Positions 46,055 to 56,146 are shown, counted from the first letter of the stretch. The stretch: 64,000 bases of DNA from Westiellopsis prolifica IICB1 (GCF_004323185.1 NZ_NAPS01000001.1:1607358-1671357), one strand, 5' to 3'. Translations and numbers: made by a program. Notes: generated by a model not told the origin, from the letters alone.

Positions 46055-46996
46055 ATGATCGTCTGCCCTAACTGCAATCACCACAACCCTGATGGCGCTA
46101 CCCAGTGTGAAGCTTGCTATACCCCGTTACCAGCGACTACTAACTGTCCTAGTTGTGGGGCAACCGTGCAGGCAGATGCTTCTTTTTGCGGACAATGTGG
46201 CTATCACCTGCGTACAGGTACTGTAACACCAGTAGCAGCAACCGTAGCACCTGACATTCCTGTGGAGGTAGAACCGTTAGTTGTACCTGATCCACTTGTA
46301 CAACCGCAACCTGCATCAGTAAGTGGATCTGCCAGCTACACTACACCTGACTCTCCACCTTTGCCACCAACGGCTGTAGCATTTCCTTCAGCAGAAAGTA
46401 GCCCACCACCACCCCCAATTCCAGCTTTTAATGCTGAGGAAACTAGTCCCTCTCCACCACCAGCACCACCAGAACCTCCAGAACCTCCAGCGTCAGTGCC
46501 ACCTCCAACCGTTGCAGCCCCACCACTAGTGGTTGCCGAAGAAGAGAGTCCAGTAGTTGAAATAGAAAGTGAAAGTGAAAGCGAAAGTGAGCCAGCACCA
46601 CAACCTGCGCCAGCACCACCGCCACAACCTGTATCACCACCTGCTGCTTCGAGAACGCAATTACAGCAAGTAACTGCACGGCTTGTCCATGTCCAAAGCG
46701 ATAGGCAAATTGAATTACCACAGAATCTGTCTGTAATTCATATCGGTAAGCCTAATGATCGGATTCCCCCTGATGTGGATGTTTCTGGGTTTCCCAACTC
46801 AGAAATTGTTTCACGCATACACTCAGATATTCGTGTAGAGGGAGATGCTTACTATATTGAAGATGTAGGTAGTTCTAACGGCACTTACATTAATAATTTG
46901 CCCTTATTACCTGGAAATAGACATCGGTTAAGACCAGGCGATCGCATCAGTTTAGGCAAGGGAGATCTGGTGACATTCATATTTCAAATCTCCTAA
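46055..46996 (+). CDS. Double zinc-ribbon and FHA-domain protein
   Basis: A 313-residue modular protein. Two zinc ribbons occupy residues 1-50 (Cys4/7/18/21 and Cys31/34/45/48). A long Pro/Ser/Glu-rich linker (about 60-205) follows, then an FHA domain (about 225-313). The FHA core has VIHIGKPND, EIVSRIHSDIRVEG and the canonical DVGSSNGTYINN, the pThr-binding loop. FHA domains read phosphothreonine, so the protein is likely an adaptor in Ser/Thr kinase signalling. The start is the ATG at 46055. A second FHA gene follows 42 bp later and an M50-like protease gene after that. Confidence 0.92.
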   Translation: MIVCPNCNHHNPDGATQCEACYTPLPATTNCPSCGATVQADASFCGQCGYHLRTGTVTPVAATVAPDIPVEVEPLVVPDPLVQPQPASVSGSASYTTPDSPPLPPTAVAFPSAESSPPPPPIPAFNAEETSPSPPPAPPEPPEPPASVPPPTVAAPPLVVAEEESPVVEIESESESESEPAPQPAPAPPPQPVSPPAASRTQLQQVTARLVHVQSDRQIELPQNLSVIHIGKPNDRIPPDVDVSGFPNSEIVSRIHSDIRVEGDAYYIEDVGSSNGTYINNLPLLPGNRHRLRPGDRISLGKGDLVTFIFQIS

Positions 46997-47038
46997 AGGG
47001 TCAGTTATAGTGGTGAGTAATTGATACAAGCCTAGCAC

Positions 47039-47407
47039 GTGATTACACTTATCCTCCTGCACCCACTACAACCCATTCCAGCCCAAAGCTGGACTTTTGC
47101 AGACGACGAACCAGCCATTTTTATCGGACGAGCGGCGGATAACCATGTTGTTCTCTATAGTGCTGTGGTTTCCCGCCGCCATATAGAAGTAAAACGAGTG
47201 GATAATGGCTGGGAAGTCGCCAATTTAGGTGCTAATGGAACTTATGTAGATGGGCAAGCAATTGTGAGAGTGCCAGTTACCGATGGGCTTATCCTCCGCT
47301 TGGCTAGTTCCGGGCCACAAATTAAGATCCGTTTAGAAGTATCAACCGCAGCAACACTTACTGAGTCACAAGTAGTAGTTAATTTCCTACTTTCGCGAAG
47401 CAGCTAG
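47039..47407 (+). CDS. Stand-alone FHA-domain protein
   Basis: A 122-residue protein that is essentially one FHA domain. AIFIGRAADNHVVLYSAVVS gives the first pThr-binding loop, SRRHIEVK the conserved Ser-x2-His, and LGANGTYVDGQAI the Asn-Gly-Thr turn. It reads phosphothreonine on a partner. The start is a GTG at 47039, 42 bp after the zinc-ribbon FHA gene, so the two are probably one transcript and may act together. There is no membrane segment. Confidence 0.9.
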   Translation: MITLILLHPLQPIPAQSWTFADDEPAIFIGRAADNHVVLYSAVVSRRHIEVKRVDNGWEVANLGANGTYVDGQAIVRVPVTDGLILRLASSGPQIKIRLEVSTAATLTESQVVVNFLLSRSS

Positions 47408-47461
47408 GATAGATAAAAAAGCAACTTCTGCTTTTGGGATTACTACCCAAGGAAAAAACCC

Positions 47462-48211
47462 ATGAGGGAATCAAATAAGCAACATCAACCCTTATTAGCT
47501 AACGAAGCTCCACCAGAGGTTGAACGCATGGGGCTTACCTGGCTGATCACAGCGGCGATCGCAACAATCATCCTGTGGCAAGTTCCAATCGGTGAGTATA
47601 TTTTATACCCATTTACGATCCTAGCGACTTGGTTTCATGAAATGAGTCATGGCTTGATGGCTCTAGTTTTGGGGGGAAATTTTCAACAATTACTGATTTT
47701 TTCCAATGGGTCTGGGGTCGCATATTATAGCTACAGTGGTAGTTTATTACTAGGTCCTCTTGGTCATGCTCTAGTTGCAGCAGCTGGGCCAATGGGACCA
47801 CCTATTGCTGGCGCAGCTTTAATCTTGGCTTCCCGTAGTTTCAAAACTGCTTCGTGGAGTTTAAAAATATTAGGTGGTTTTTTAATATTATCAACGGCAA
47901 TTTGGGTCAGATCTCTATTTGGATTAGTGGCAATTCCCTTATTGGGTTTAATTATTCTAGGTATTGGTTTGAAAGCGCCACGTTGGATACAAGGATTTGC
48001 TATACAATTTTTGGGTGTACAAGCATGTGTAAGTACTTATCACCAACTTGACTATTTATTTAGCTACAGTGCAGGGCCTTTAGGGATATCTGATACTGCT
48101 CAAATTCAGCAACAATTACTTTTACCTTACTGGTTTTGGGGAGCCTTGATGGCGATCGCATCTTTAATTATTCTTGTCCAGAGTCTCCGCCTTGCCTATC
48201 GTAGGGTGTAG
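47462..48211 (+). CDS. M50-like membrane metallopeptidase
   Basis: A 249-residue polytopic protein with a zinc-peptidase motif, HEMSH (His59-Glu60, His63), in the second of about six hydrophobic segments. The GNFQQLLIFSNGSGVAYYSY strand after it and the AAAGPMGPPIAGAALI helix resemble M50B (SpoIVFB-like) families. The charged second-half motif (NPDG-type Asp) is not obvious, so the third metal ligand is uncertain. Such proteases perform regulated intramembrane proteolysis. The start is the ATG at 47462, 54 bp after the FHA gene, which suggests a shared phospho-signalling context. It converges on the TpsB gene, 32 bp away. Confidence 0.85.
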   Translation: MRESNKQHQPLLANEAPPEVERMGLTWLITAAIATIILWQVPIGEYILYPFTILATWFHEMSHGLMALVLGGNFQQLLIFSNGSGVAYYSYSGSLLLGPLGHALVAAAGPMGPPIAGAALILASRSFKTASWSLKILGGFLILSTAIWVRSLFGLVAIPLLGLIILGIGLKAPRWIQGFAIQFLGVQACVSTYHQLDYLFSYSAGPLGISDTAQIQQQLLLPYWFWGALMAIASLIILVQSLRLAYRRV

Positions 48212-48243
48212 GGGTGGGTATGGGGGTGTAGGGGTATCATGGC

Positions 48244-50043
48244 TCAAAAAGGATTGACAATGATGGAAAAGTACAAACCGTTTTCTTGCCAAGAGTCTTT
48301 TTCCTGGGAACTCACTGAAATTAAAGGAATACCCCAATCGAGGCGAGCAGTAAGATTTTTTTCCAGCTGTAGGCGCAGCCCTAATCCTACAGATAGCAAG
48401 GTATTGCTATCGAGGTCAACTTCAATGTCCGATCTACTAGAATCATTCCAACCATTACCAAAATCTACAAAGGGAGCCACCTGCAAAAAATTGTTGCGTC
48501 CTGAGAAGCGAACAACGGGAATTCGCACTTCCGCAGATGCAAAAATACCGTTATCTGTCAATAAAGCATCTTGACGATAGCCCCGCACAGAATCTAAGCC
48601 TCCAATACCAATTTGTTCAAAGGGAACGAGTGGTCTATCTGCTAGTTGTACATCACCTCGTAGCACTAACACAGTATCGCGACCCAATAAGCGCACCCAC
48701 TGCGCTTGTCCTCTCCAAGTGACAAAACGGCTATCGGGGAAGGTTTCGTTGATGGTGGCGTCAAAAAGATCAAGTCCGACATTTAATTGAGAACGCATAG
48801 CAAATACTTGCAGGCTATCACGAGAAACCCATTCTTGAAAAAAGCGCACAGCTGTTACTCGTGTTCTTCCTTCAGCGTCTGTACCTGTCCCTGGGAAAGG
48901 AAGTTCGCCATCTAAAAATGTGGCTTTACTACGACGATGACTTGCTGTTATGCCTAAGATAAATTCTTGAGTAGGTTTTTGTAGTATGGGCTGACGCAGT
49001 GATACTTCGTAGTAATTAGAGTTTGATTGAATGTCAAGGACATCAAAGGGCCTTTCTATAACTTGATTGTTAGAAAAACCATAGCTAAATGACAAAGTGC
49101 CATTGTGGGCGTTAAGGGGCAGTGTATAATTTAAGTCAAAGACATTGCTACCATCTGTATTGGCGTAAGTAGCACTAATGGCATCGCCCCATCCAAACAG
49201 ATTAGCTTCGTTTACTTGTATTTGCCGACGAAAAGTGCCGACAGCTGGCGATCGCCCATTATCTAAAACTAACTCTACATTAAAAGTATTGGTTTCTGTT
49301 ATTTTTACTTCCAATAAACTTTGACCAGGACGAGATCCGGCTGACAGTTCTGCTGATAAAGTTTCAATTAAGGGATTAAGTTGTAATAACTGCAATGCTT
49401 CTAACAAGCGATCGCGATTTAGTGGTTTTTTTGTAGCAAGAGCCAGACGACTTTGCAAATATTTAGGGTTAAGTTTTTGAATGCCTATAACTTTTATATC
49501 TTCTAATTCACCCTCAACAACCTTAATTTCTACTACTCCATTCTGCAATTTTTGCGGAGGAATATAAGCTCCAGATGTAATGTATCCTTTACCGACATAA
49601 AATTTAGTAATTTCTGAACGAAGTTGTAAAAGTTGTGCAAAGGTAATAGGAATATTCGTAAAACGTTTAGTAATTTTATCAAAATCTTTAGGACTAAAAA
49701 CCGTACTACCTGTGATTTTAAACTTTTTGACGATGATAGTTTGAGTAACTTCACCGCTGGGGATTGATTCTGGAATAGGAGTTGTTGTACCAGGGGGTTG
49801 CAATAATTCCTCTGGAGGTGGTAGAAATATTGGTGACTGTTCTGGTAAAGGCTGATTTGAGGGAGGTTCACCAGGTTTAGGTCTAAGATTTGGAACTTGA
49901 GCAGTTTTATGGTTTGGTATTTGTGTTGTTTGAATAACTTGGGCTTTTAATGGCTTGATTGCCGTTGCACTAAATATTATTACTACACTCAACCAACACC
50001 AGTATTTGTAAATGTTTAATTGCAATTGAATTTTACTGGACAT
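48244..50043 (-). CDS. TpsB/ShlB-family outer-membrane transporter
   Basis: A 599-residue protein of the two-partner secretion (FhaC/ShlB) or Omp85-like superfamily. A signal peptide precedes the KAQ cleavage site near residue 35. A Pro-rich region (about 50-90) follows, then POTRA domains (about 100-260) with ITGSTVFSPKDFDKI and VVEGELEDIKVIG. The C-terminal beta-barrel has ITETNTFNVELVLDN and the conserved GGLDSVRGYR lid-lock region. The end is ...YFSIIVNPF, with a terminal Phe as barrel proteins need for BAM. The start is the ATG at 50043. No TpsA partner lies in the window, so the cargo is unknown. Confidence 0.92.
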   Translation of the reverse strand: MSSKIQLQLNIYKYWCWLSVVIIFSATAIKPLKAQVIQTTQIPNHKTAQVPNLRPKPGEPPSNQPLPEQSPIFLPPPEELLQPPGTTTPIPESIPSGEVTQTIIVKKFKITGSTVFSPKDFDKITKRFTNIPITFAQLLQLRSEITKFYVGKGYITSGAYIPPQKLQNGVVEIKVVEGELEDIKVIGIQKLNPKYLQSRLALATKKPLNRDRLLEALQLLQLNPLIETLSAELSAGSRPGQSLLEVKITETNTFNVELVLDNGRSPAVGTFRRQIQVNEANLFGWGDAISATYANTDGSNVFDLNYTLPLNAHNGTLSFSYGFSNNQVIERPFDVLDIQSNSNYYEVSLRQPILQKPTQEFILGITASHRRSKATFLDGELPFPGTGTDAEGRTRVTAVRFFQEWVSRDSLQVFAMRSQLNVGLDLFDATINETFPDSRFVTWRGQAQWVRLLGRDTVLVLRGDVQLADRPLVPFEQIGIGGLDSVRGYRQDALLTDNGIFASAEVRIPVVRFSGRNNFLQVAPFVDFGNGWNDSSRSDIEVDLDSNTLLSVGLGLRLQLEKNLTARLDWGIPLISVSSQEKDSWQENGLYFSIIVNPF

Positions 50044-50943
50044 GGTACGAGCTATGTGACAGGGTGATGCAAAGAATGAAATAGCCCTGGATATTTTTGG
50101 CTTTGTGTTAATTTTTGAGATTGATTATTATTGTCTTAGATATAATTTCATTTTTTCTAACAATATAAATTTATAAAACAATATTTAAACCTAATGTAAT
50201 TAGGATGAATTAAGTGGATTTGCGTATTTTATAATAAATCAAAATATTTAAAATATTTATTTAATCAACATGATTTTCTATACTAATGATTCATTAGTTT
50301 CAAAGCTTAAACTAAAAGTGACTATAGTTGCAAGTACTTACAGAGCATACTACATCAAAAAAAATTGTTGAGCAAATGTAACTAAAATTACTTTTATTTT
50401 TACAAGAAAAATTAAGTTTTTCAAAAAAATCAGGTTTTCTAATACTTTTATCCTCAAACAATATTATGTACTTAGTACGTATTCAAACAATTATATAGTC
50501 ATGATTTTATGACAAAAAACAATACTTCTCTAAGATACTATTTACAAAGTAAACCTTAAAAAAGTGGTGTGGATGCTCCTCCTGCTTTATTGTAGTTGTG
50601 TTTTACGCACCATGTTATCGGCGGTGCGTGATAGCGCTCACATTATGTTTTTCGTGAAAAATAAGATTAAAATAGCCGCCTAACACAACACCAGTGCGTT
50701 ACTTTGGGAACCAAAGTAACGCACTGGCTTCCCCACAGTGATTTTATTTTTACTTTATAAATAACCTCTGATTATGAACCAGTAGAACAATTAGCCAAAC
50801 AGTTAAAAAAATTGATTTTTGCTGGTTATATATGAGTCTTAGTATAAGTATTCAAAAATTTTTCAATTTATTCAACCAGCTTTTATAGCACGAATTTAAG
50901 TTAAAATATTGATATTTTTACATTATTTTTTAATTCATGACAA
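50044..50943. other. 900-bp AT-rich gene-free region
   Basis: No supported gene. It contains an ACGCACC...GGTGCGT inverted repeat at 50605-50629 and a strong 17-bp hairpin at 50691-50727 (separate entry). A short GTG frame near 50569 (38 codons) is probably noise. Confidence 0.5.
50691..50727. repeat. Perfect 17-bp-arm hairpin
   Basis: CCAGTGCGTTACTTTGG is followed by GAA and its exact reverse complement. It is much stronger than other hairpins in this AT-rich gap. A T-rich tract (ATTTTATTTTTAC) follows 15-30 bp later. Possibly a terminator for an unannotated transcript or an inverted-repeat remnant. Confidence 0.7.
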
Positions 50944-51372
50944 TTAATATCTACTACTAGGTAATAAAATTAAATCAATTGTTTCACCTACTATTAAACC
51001 TAATACAGCTAATAAAGTTAAAAACAATAATGCATCTCGTTTGCTAAAGCCAGCAAAACGTAGTTCTATTTCTGCTAAAACTGTAGTTGCTAATGGCGTA
51101 ACAATAAAAGTAAAAAATAGCGGCAAAATTGCTACTATAATAACCGATGCACTCAAAACCACGATCAGAATTAATACTTGAGAACCATAGTCCAATAAAC
51201 GGTTTAACCAAGACAGACTCCGCCCAACTAAGGTTAACACCAAAGCAACTACCAATACTCCTACGAGCCAAACAATATGATGAACAGATAAATACCATCC
51301 TAAAAAAGCATAAGCCAGCCAGTGTAACACTAGAGTCATCAAAGGAAACTGATGAAAAAATTCAATATTCAT
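50944..51372 (-). CDS. Small polytopic membrane protein, unknown
   Basis: A 142-residue protein with four hydrophobic segments (about residues 10-27, 32-50, 63-92 and 112-133). I do not recognise the family. Conserved-looking charged residues lie near the third loop (AEIELRFAGFSKRDALL). The start is the ATG at 51372, and a MITE-like element lies 33 bp upstream, next to the promoter. The gene stands alone between two long non-coding gaps. Confidence 0.75.
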   Translation of the reverse strand: MNIEFFHQFPLMTLVLHWLAYAFLGWYLSVHHIVWLVGVLVVALVLTLVGRSLSWLNRLLDYGSQVLILIVVLSASVIIVAILPLFFTFIVTPLATTVLAEIELRFAGFSKRDALLFLTLLAVLGLIVGETIDLILLPSSRY

Positions 51373-51376
51373 AATC

Positions 51377-51554
51377 TAAGTAGTTAATAAAAATAAATAT
51401 CAGCTGTAGGGTGCGTTGCGCTGCGCGACAACGCATCTTGAATTCTTGACCGTGCGTTATGCCGTAGGCTAACGCACCCTACATTTAAATTTCTTAACAT
51501 AGCTATAAATATTAGCGCCAACTTACTTAAGTAGTTAATAAAAATAAATATCAG
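51377..51554. repeat. 27-bp direct repeats bracketing a MITE-like element
   Basis: TAAGTAGTTAATAAAAATAA followed by ATATCAG occurs exactly at 51377-51403 and again at 51528-51554. They bracket 124 bp that include the element at 51405-51483. The length is far beyond normal target duplications, so a segmental duplication or recombination is more likely. Confidence 0.8.
51405..51483. mobile_element. 79-bp MITE-like element (GTAGGGTGCGTT family)
   Basis: Terminal inverted repeats TGTAGGGTGCGTT and AACGCACCCTACA (13 bp, exact), with internal GCGTTGCG/CGACAACGC pairing. Such GTAGGGTGCGTTA elements are, to my knowledge, common in cyanobacterial intergenic DNA. It has no coding capacity. Confidence 0.8.
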
Positions 51555-51667
51555 TGTAGCCGTCATCAATTGCGTACACCAGGGTAAATAAAAATATGAC
51601 TCTTCCTACACCCCTTTTTTAAGTCAGTTGGACAAAATTAAATTCATTCATAGAGACAGAAAACTCT

Positions 51668-51802
51668 GGCGTTGCTGAATCAAGGTATGAATTTATAATT
51701 CACGCTTTATGTAGAGACGCGAAATTTCACGTCTCTACAAGGATTTCGTATCGAAGACAAATATGTACACAAACATAATTCATGACCAAATTCAGCAACG
51801 CC
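51668..51802. mobile_element. MITE-like element with GGCGTTGCTGAAT ends
   Basis: The 13-bp ends GGCGTTGCTGAAT and ATTCAGCAACGCC are exact inverted copies, and similarity extends inwards to ATGAATT. The same tip begins the remnant at 12389. A GTAGAGACGCGA palindrome copy with one mismatch (51711-51738) sits inside it, as a nested repeat. The element is 125 bp upstream of psaK. Confidence 0.75.
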
Positions 51803-51926
51803 GACTATGAAGTAATTAAAAAAAATGTTAACTATTAATGCAGATTTCAACTTTGGATTGATTTTTTTTGGTAAGAAGTTCACATGGTATTTTTAACACA
51901 ATCACAATTGTAAGGAGAAAATTCAG

Positions 51927-52187
51927 TTGCTGACATCTACTTTACTAGCGGCTGCAACCACACCTCTGCAATGGAGTCCAGCTGTTGGGTTGACTATGAT
52001 TCTCTGCAATATCGTTGCCATCTTGTTTGGTAAATTCACCATCAAGTACCCCAATGCAGAACCGGCTTTGCCTTCAAACCAGTTCTTTGGTGGTTTTGGA
52101 GCGCCAGCCTTACTGGCTACTACGGCTTTCGGTCATTTATTGGGAGCAGGTGTAATCTTGGGTTTACACAACCTGGGAAGATTCTAA
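51927..52187 (+). CDS. psaK: Photosystem I reaction centre subunit PsaK
   Basis: PsaK is a two-helix peripheral subunit of photosystem I that binds chlorophyll and helps attach antenna complexes. The 86-residue protein has a first helix around residues 20-35, a YPNAEPALPSNQFFGGFGAP loop and a second helix ending HLLGAGVILGLHNLGRF, all typical. The start is a TTG at 51927 with AAGGAGAAA about ten bases upstream; the resulting MLTSTLLAAATTPLQWSPAV agrees with other PsaK N-termini. The short N-terminal segment may be processed. A strong terminator lies about 90 bp beyond the stop. Confidence 0.95.
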   Translation: MLTSTLLAAATTPLQWSPAVGLTMILCNIVAILFGKFTIKYPNAEPALPSNQFFGGFGAPALLATTAFGHLLGAGVILGLHNLGRF

Positions 52188-52275
52188 TTTTTGTACCAGA
52201 AGCAACACAAGTGATTTGCCGTATTAATATTTGCGGTTAACTACTGGGTTGATGATTTTTTGTCTCCGATTAATA

Positions 52276-52308
52276 AGTCAGAGAATTCACACTCTCTGAC
52301 TCTTTTTT
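52276..52308 (+). terminator. Intrinsic terminator of psaK
   Basis: AGTCAGAGA (52276-52284) pairs with TCTCTGACT (52293-52301) across an 8-nt loop, followed by CTTTTTTT. A textbook rho-independent terminator on the plus strand. Confidence 0.88.
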
Positions 52309-52330
52309 TGTGGCGATCGCCGTCAATTTG

Positions 52331-52699
52331 CTACACTGGCATGGGAGTTTGACCCCGCATTTGCCGTAAAGCATTGATGCAAGATGTGCAATCACAGCCA
52401 AATAAATTTATGGCTGTATCGCTTTCTTCTTCAGTGAATCTCATTTCAACTATGTCACTGGGATTGTTATTTTGAGCCAGTTTCATTTCTGGTTTGGGTA
52501 GTGCAGCAGGAGTATTACTTACCCGTGCACATACCAAACGGTGAGTTGCAGAGTGAGGAGACTCTATACAAGAAACATGGGTTCGTGTTGAATTCACTGT
52601 TTGATTTGCACCTGCTGGTTGGGTCATCATCACCATAGACAGCATAGACGCAAACAATGCGGGGCTAGAAAGCAAGGAGAGAGCTAATTTTCTGTTCAT
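52331..52699 (-). CDS. Small secreted protein with C-x-C-x2-C motif
   Basis: A 122-residue protein with a signal peptide (KLALSLLSSPALFASMLSMV, cleavage near AGA/NQT at about 32). The mature part has two isolated cysteines (VSCIESP, LVCARV) and a terminal CDCTSC motif in LFGCDCTSCINALRQMRGQ. The cluster of cysteines suggests a disulphide or metal site in the periplasm or lumen. I know the type only as a cyanobacterial hypothetical. The start is the ATG at 52699. It runs convergently to psaK, with the terminator between them. Confidence 0.75.
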   Translation of the reverse strand: MNRKLALSLLSSPALFASMLSMVMMTQPAGANQTVNSTRTHVSCIESPHSATHRLVCARVSNTPAALPKPEMKLAQNNNPSDIVEMRFTEEESDTAINLFGCDCTSCINALRQMRGQTPMPV

Positions 52700-53638
<939 letters not shown>

Positions 53639-53659
53639 GTTTTGTTGGTTGTTAGTGGG

Positions 53660-53688
53660 TAGAGACGCGAGGAACATCGCGTCTGTAC
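53660..53688. repeat. GACGCGA-family palindrome after glnB
   Basis: GTAGAGACGCGAGGAACATC followed by GCGTCTGTAC: an imperfect member of the dispersed palindrome family, located 22 bp after the glnB stop among heptamer-like TTAGTGG/ACAACTA repeats. Confidence 0.65.
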
Positions 53689-53731
53689 ATTAGTGGTTAA
53701 TAACTAACAACTAACAACTAACACCAAGCAG

Positions 53732-54310
53732 CTATGATTGCAAATCTGGCAATTTTTGAAGTAAGCTTGCAAAAGCTTTGCCGCGATGGCTGATACTACG
53801 CTTCATCTCTGGTGTCATCTCAGCAAAGGTCTTTTGCATTTGGGGGACGTAAAAAATGGGGTCATAGCCAAAACCACCATCGCCACTGGGACTATAGAGA
53901 ATTTCACCACGACAAATACCTTCTGATTGTAAAACGATCGCACCATCAGGACGAGCGATCGCTACTGAACACACAAATTGGGCTTGGCGCTGCACCTGAT
54001 TACCTAATTCTTTTAATAATCTAGCAATGCGTTCAGCATCGGTTTTGCCATAACGGGCAGAATACACACCTGGTACACCGTTGAGAACATCTACTTCTAA
54101 ACCAGAATCATCTGCAATCGCCCAGTTACCTGTGACTTTCGCAACCTGTGATGCTTTCAGACACGCATTTTCCGCAAATGTCTCACCTGTTTCCTCAATT
54201 TCCAATTCTTCTGGTTTGAGTTTTAATTCCCAACCAGAATTCGAGAGGTAAGCTTGCATTTCCCGCAATTTACCTGGGTTTCCTGTGGCTACTACAAGTA
54301 ATTTAGTCAT
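53732..54310 (-). CDS. XTP/dITP diphosphatase (RdgB/HAM1 family)
   Basis: RdgB/HAM1 hydrolyses dITP and XTP to monophosphates, keeping damaged purines out of DNA and RNA. The 192-residue protein has LLVVATGNPGKLREMQAYLS at the N-terminus (SxNxxK-like nucleotide motif), TGETFAENACLKASQVAKVT, the ADDSGLEVDVLNGVPGVYSA metal/catalytic motif and GDGGFGYDPIFYVP. The start is the ATG at 54310. It is transcribed after the phosphohexomutase gene on the same strand, across a repeat-filled gap of about 110 bp. Confidence 0.96.
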   Translation of the reverse strand: MTKLLVVATGNPGKLREMQAYLSNSGWELKLKPEELEIEETGETFAENACLKASQVAKVTGNWAIADDSGLEVDVLNGVPGVYSARYGKTDAERIARLLKELGNQVQRQAQFVCSVAIARPDGAIVLQSEGICRGEILYSPSGDGGFGYDPIFYVPQMQKTFAEMTPEMKRSISHRGKAFASLLQKLPDLQS

Positions 54311-54424
54311 TGGTCAATTGTCATTAGTCAAGGGTCAATGGTTAATTGTCAATGGTCAATTGTCAAGGGTCAATTTGAAATTTTCTGTACTCTTGACGAT
54401 GGACTCTTGACTATTGACTACTGA
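54311..54424. repeat. Heptamer repeats (GTCAATG/GTCAATT type)
   Basis: GTCAATT, GTCAAGG and GTCAATG units repeat irregularly in the gap between the phosphohexomutase gene and the HAM1-family gene, changing to GACTATT units near its end. STRR-like filler. Confidence 0.75.
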
Positions 54425-55861
54425 CTATTCTGCCCACTGTTTTGCCCAAGCTAAGGTTTGATGGACTTGTTCGAGTGTTGAAGCTTCGCAGTAGAGGCGT
54501 AAAACGGGTTCTGTACCACTAAAACGAATCATCAACCAACTATCATCAGCGAGACGGAATTTATAACCATCTATTGTTTGGCAATTTGTGACTGCTTTGT
54601 CGGCGATTTCTTTTAATGGTTCTGTTTGCAATTGTTGCAAAAGGCGACTCCGTACTTCCATACTTGCTAGGGGTAAGTCAATGCGATCGTATGCTGAACT
54701 AAAGCCTGTTTGTTGTTGCAATTGCCGATAATAATCGCTTAAATCTAAGCCAGATTCAACGATCGCTTCGAGTACATACAATGCTGATAACAGTGCATCG
54801 CGTTCCGGAATATGGCTACCGTAACCGATCCCTCCTGATTCTTCGCCACCTAGTAACACTTGGGCTGCTAGCATTCTGTCTGCAATGTACTTGTAACCAA
54901 CAGGTGTTTCAAATACTGACAGTTTGTGTAGTGCTGCGACACGGGGAATTAAGTCAGAACCACTCACGGTTTTGACAATTTCTCCTGTAAAATTGCGTCG
55001 CAGGGTCAAGTGATCAATTAAAATCGGGATGAGAATTTGCGAACTCAAAAAATTGCCTGCACCATCTACAGCGGCGATGCGATCGCAATCACCATCAAAC
55101 ACCAACGCCACTGTTAAACCTGTAGGGTTGTGTTCTCGGTGGGTTTTCATTATCCCAAACAGACGGGAAAGGTATTTAGGTAAAGGTTCTGGCGCCCCAC
55201 CCTCAAAAGTCGGATCGCGATCGCTATTAATTTCCTTAACTGCATCGCCTAGTAGTTTTGCTAGTCCACCAGCCGCAGCACCATGCATGACATCAGCAAA
55301 TACTGTCAGTTTTCCACTGGCTAGGGCTTCACGAATTTTGCTTATGTCAACTTTACTTTCTAGCTCTTGACAATAGCTTTCCCAGGGATTAAAGTTTTTA
55401 ATCTTACCGGGAGTAGAGGCAACTGGTACTTCCTCTTCTAAAAGCGCTTCTATTTCTTGGGTTACTTCTGGCGGTACAGAACCACCGAAAGCACTTTTAA
55501 CTTTTAATCCTAAATATTGCCCTGGATTGTGGCTAGCAGTGATTACTAGCGCTCCCAAAGCATTGTGCTGTTTTGCAGCCCAGCTAAAAGCTGGGGTGGG
55601 TGCAAAGCTTTCGCTAAACAAAACATCAAACCCTGCTGCACAGACAACATCAGCAACTTTCTGGGCGAAGTTTTCTGCCATAAAGCGGCGATCATAACCA
55701 ACTACAATAGTGCGATCGCTGACTTTTTTCCCGTAGGTATTGAATAGTACTTTTGCGGCAACTGGCGCAACTAGGGCTAGACGTTCAAAAGTGAAATCAT
55801 CGCCAATCACGCCGCGCCAGCCATCGGTACCAAACTTAATTGATTTAGCTGCAACTGGCAT
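54425..55861 (-). CDS. Phosphoglucomutase/phosphomannomutase family protein
   Basis: An alpha-D-phosphohexomutase interconverting hexose 1- and 6-phosphates for glycogen and glycan synthesis. The 478-residue protein has all four domains. IKFGTDGWRGVI opens domain 1, and the phosphoserine loop is VITASHNPGQY with Ser110. The metal loop is VFDGDCDRIA, the sugar-binding loop GGEESGGIGY, and the phosphate loop RFSGTEPVLRLYCEA. The frame extends to a GTG at 55912, but the ATG at 55861 gives the family N-terminus MPVAAKSIKFGTDG, so I use it. A single gene; whether it prefers glucose or mannose cannot be told. Confidence 0.95.
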   Translation of the reverse strand: MPVAAKSIKFGTDGWRGVIGDDFTFERLALVAPVAAKVLFNTYGKKVSDRTIVVGYDRRFMAENFAQKVADVVCAAGFDVLFSESFAPTPAFSWAAKQHNALGALVITASHNPGQYLGLKVKSAFGGSVPPEVTQEIEALLEEEVPVASTPGKIKNFNPWESYCQELESKVDISKIREALASGKLTVFADVMHGAAAGGLAKLLGDAVKEINSDRDPTFEGGAPEPLPKYLSRLFGIMKTHREHNPTGLTVALVFDGDCDRIAAVDGAGNFLSSQILIPILIDHLTLRRNFTGEIVKTVSGSDLIPRVAALHKLSVFETPVGYKYIADRMLAAQVLLGGEESGGIGYGSHIPERDALLSALYVLEAIVESGLDLSDYYRQLQQQTGFSSAYDRIDLPLASMEVRSRLLQQLQTEPLKEIADKAVTNCQTIDGYKFRLADDSWLMIRFSGTEPVLRLYCEASTLEQVHQTLAWAKQWAE

Positions 55862-56146
55862 TGAGGTATCCCAATTTTTATTTAGGAGGATTGTAACATT
55901 TACACCAAACACTCAGTAAAAAAAGACTCAAGTATCAACAGTGTTGTTAAATTAAATTTTTAGGTAGTGCGAAAGCCTAATTAATTCAAATCAAAATAAA
56001 AATGACAAGACAAACCAATGATGACAGAAATTTCAGTGAAAGTGTTCCGTAAAGCAACATTACTTTCAGCAAAAACTCATCAAATAGAGTTTCAAATATA
56101 TTAGGATCACAAAGCTGATTCTAGACACTTGGGATTATTCAACGTC

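Noticed and set aside
50569..50685. 38-codon GTG frame (WMLLLLYCSCVLRT...) as a small membrane protein
   Set aside because: No ribosome-binding site, odd composition, and it overlaps an inverted repeat.
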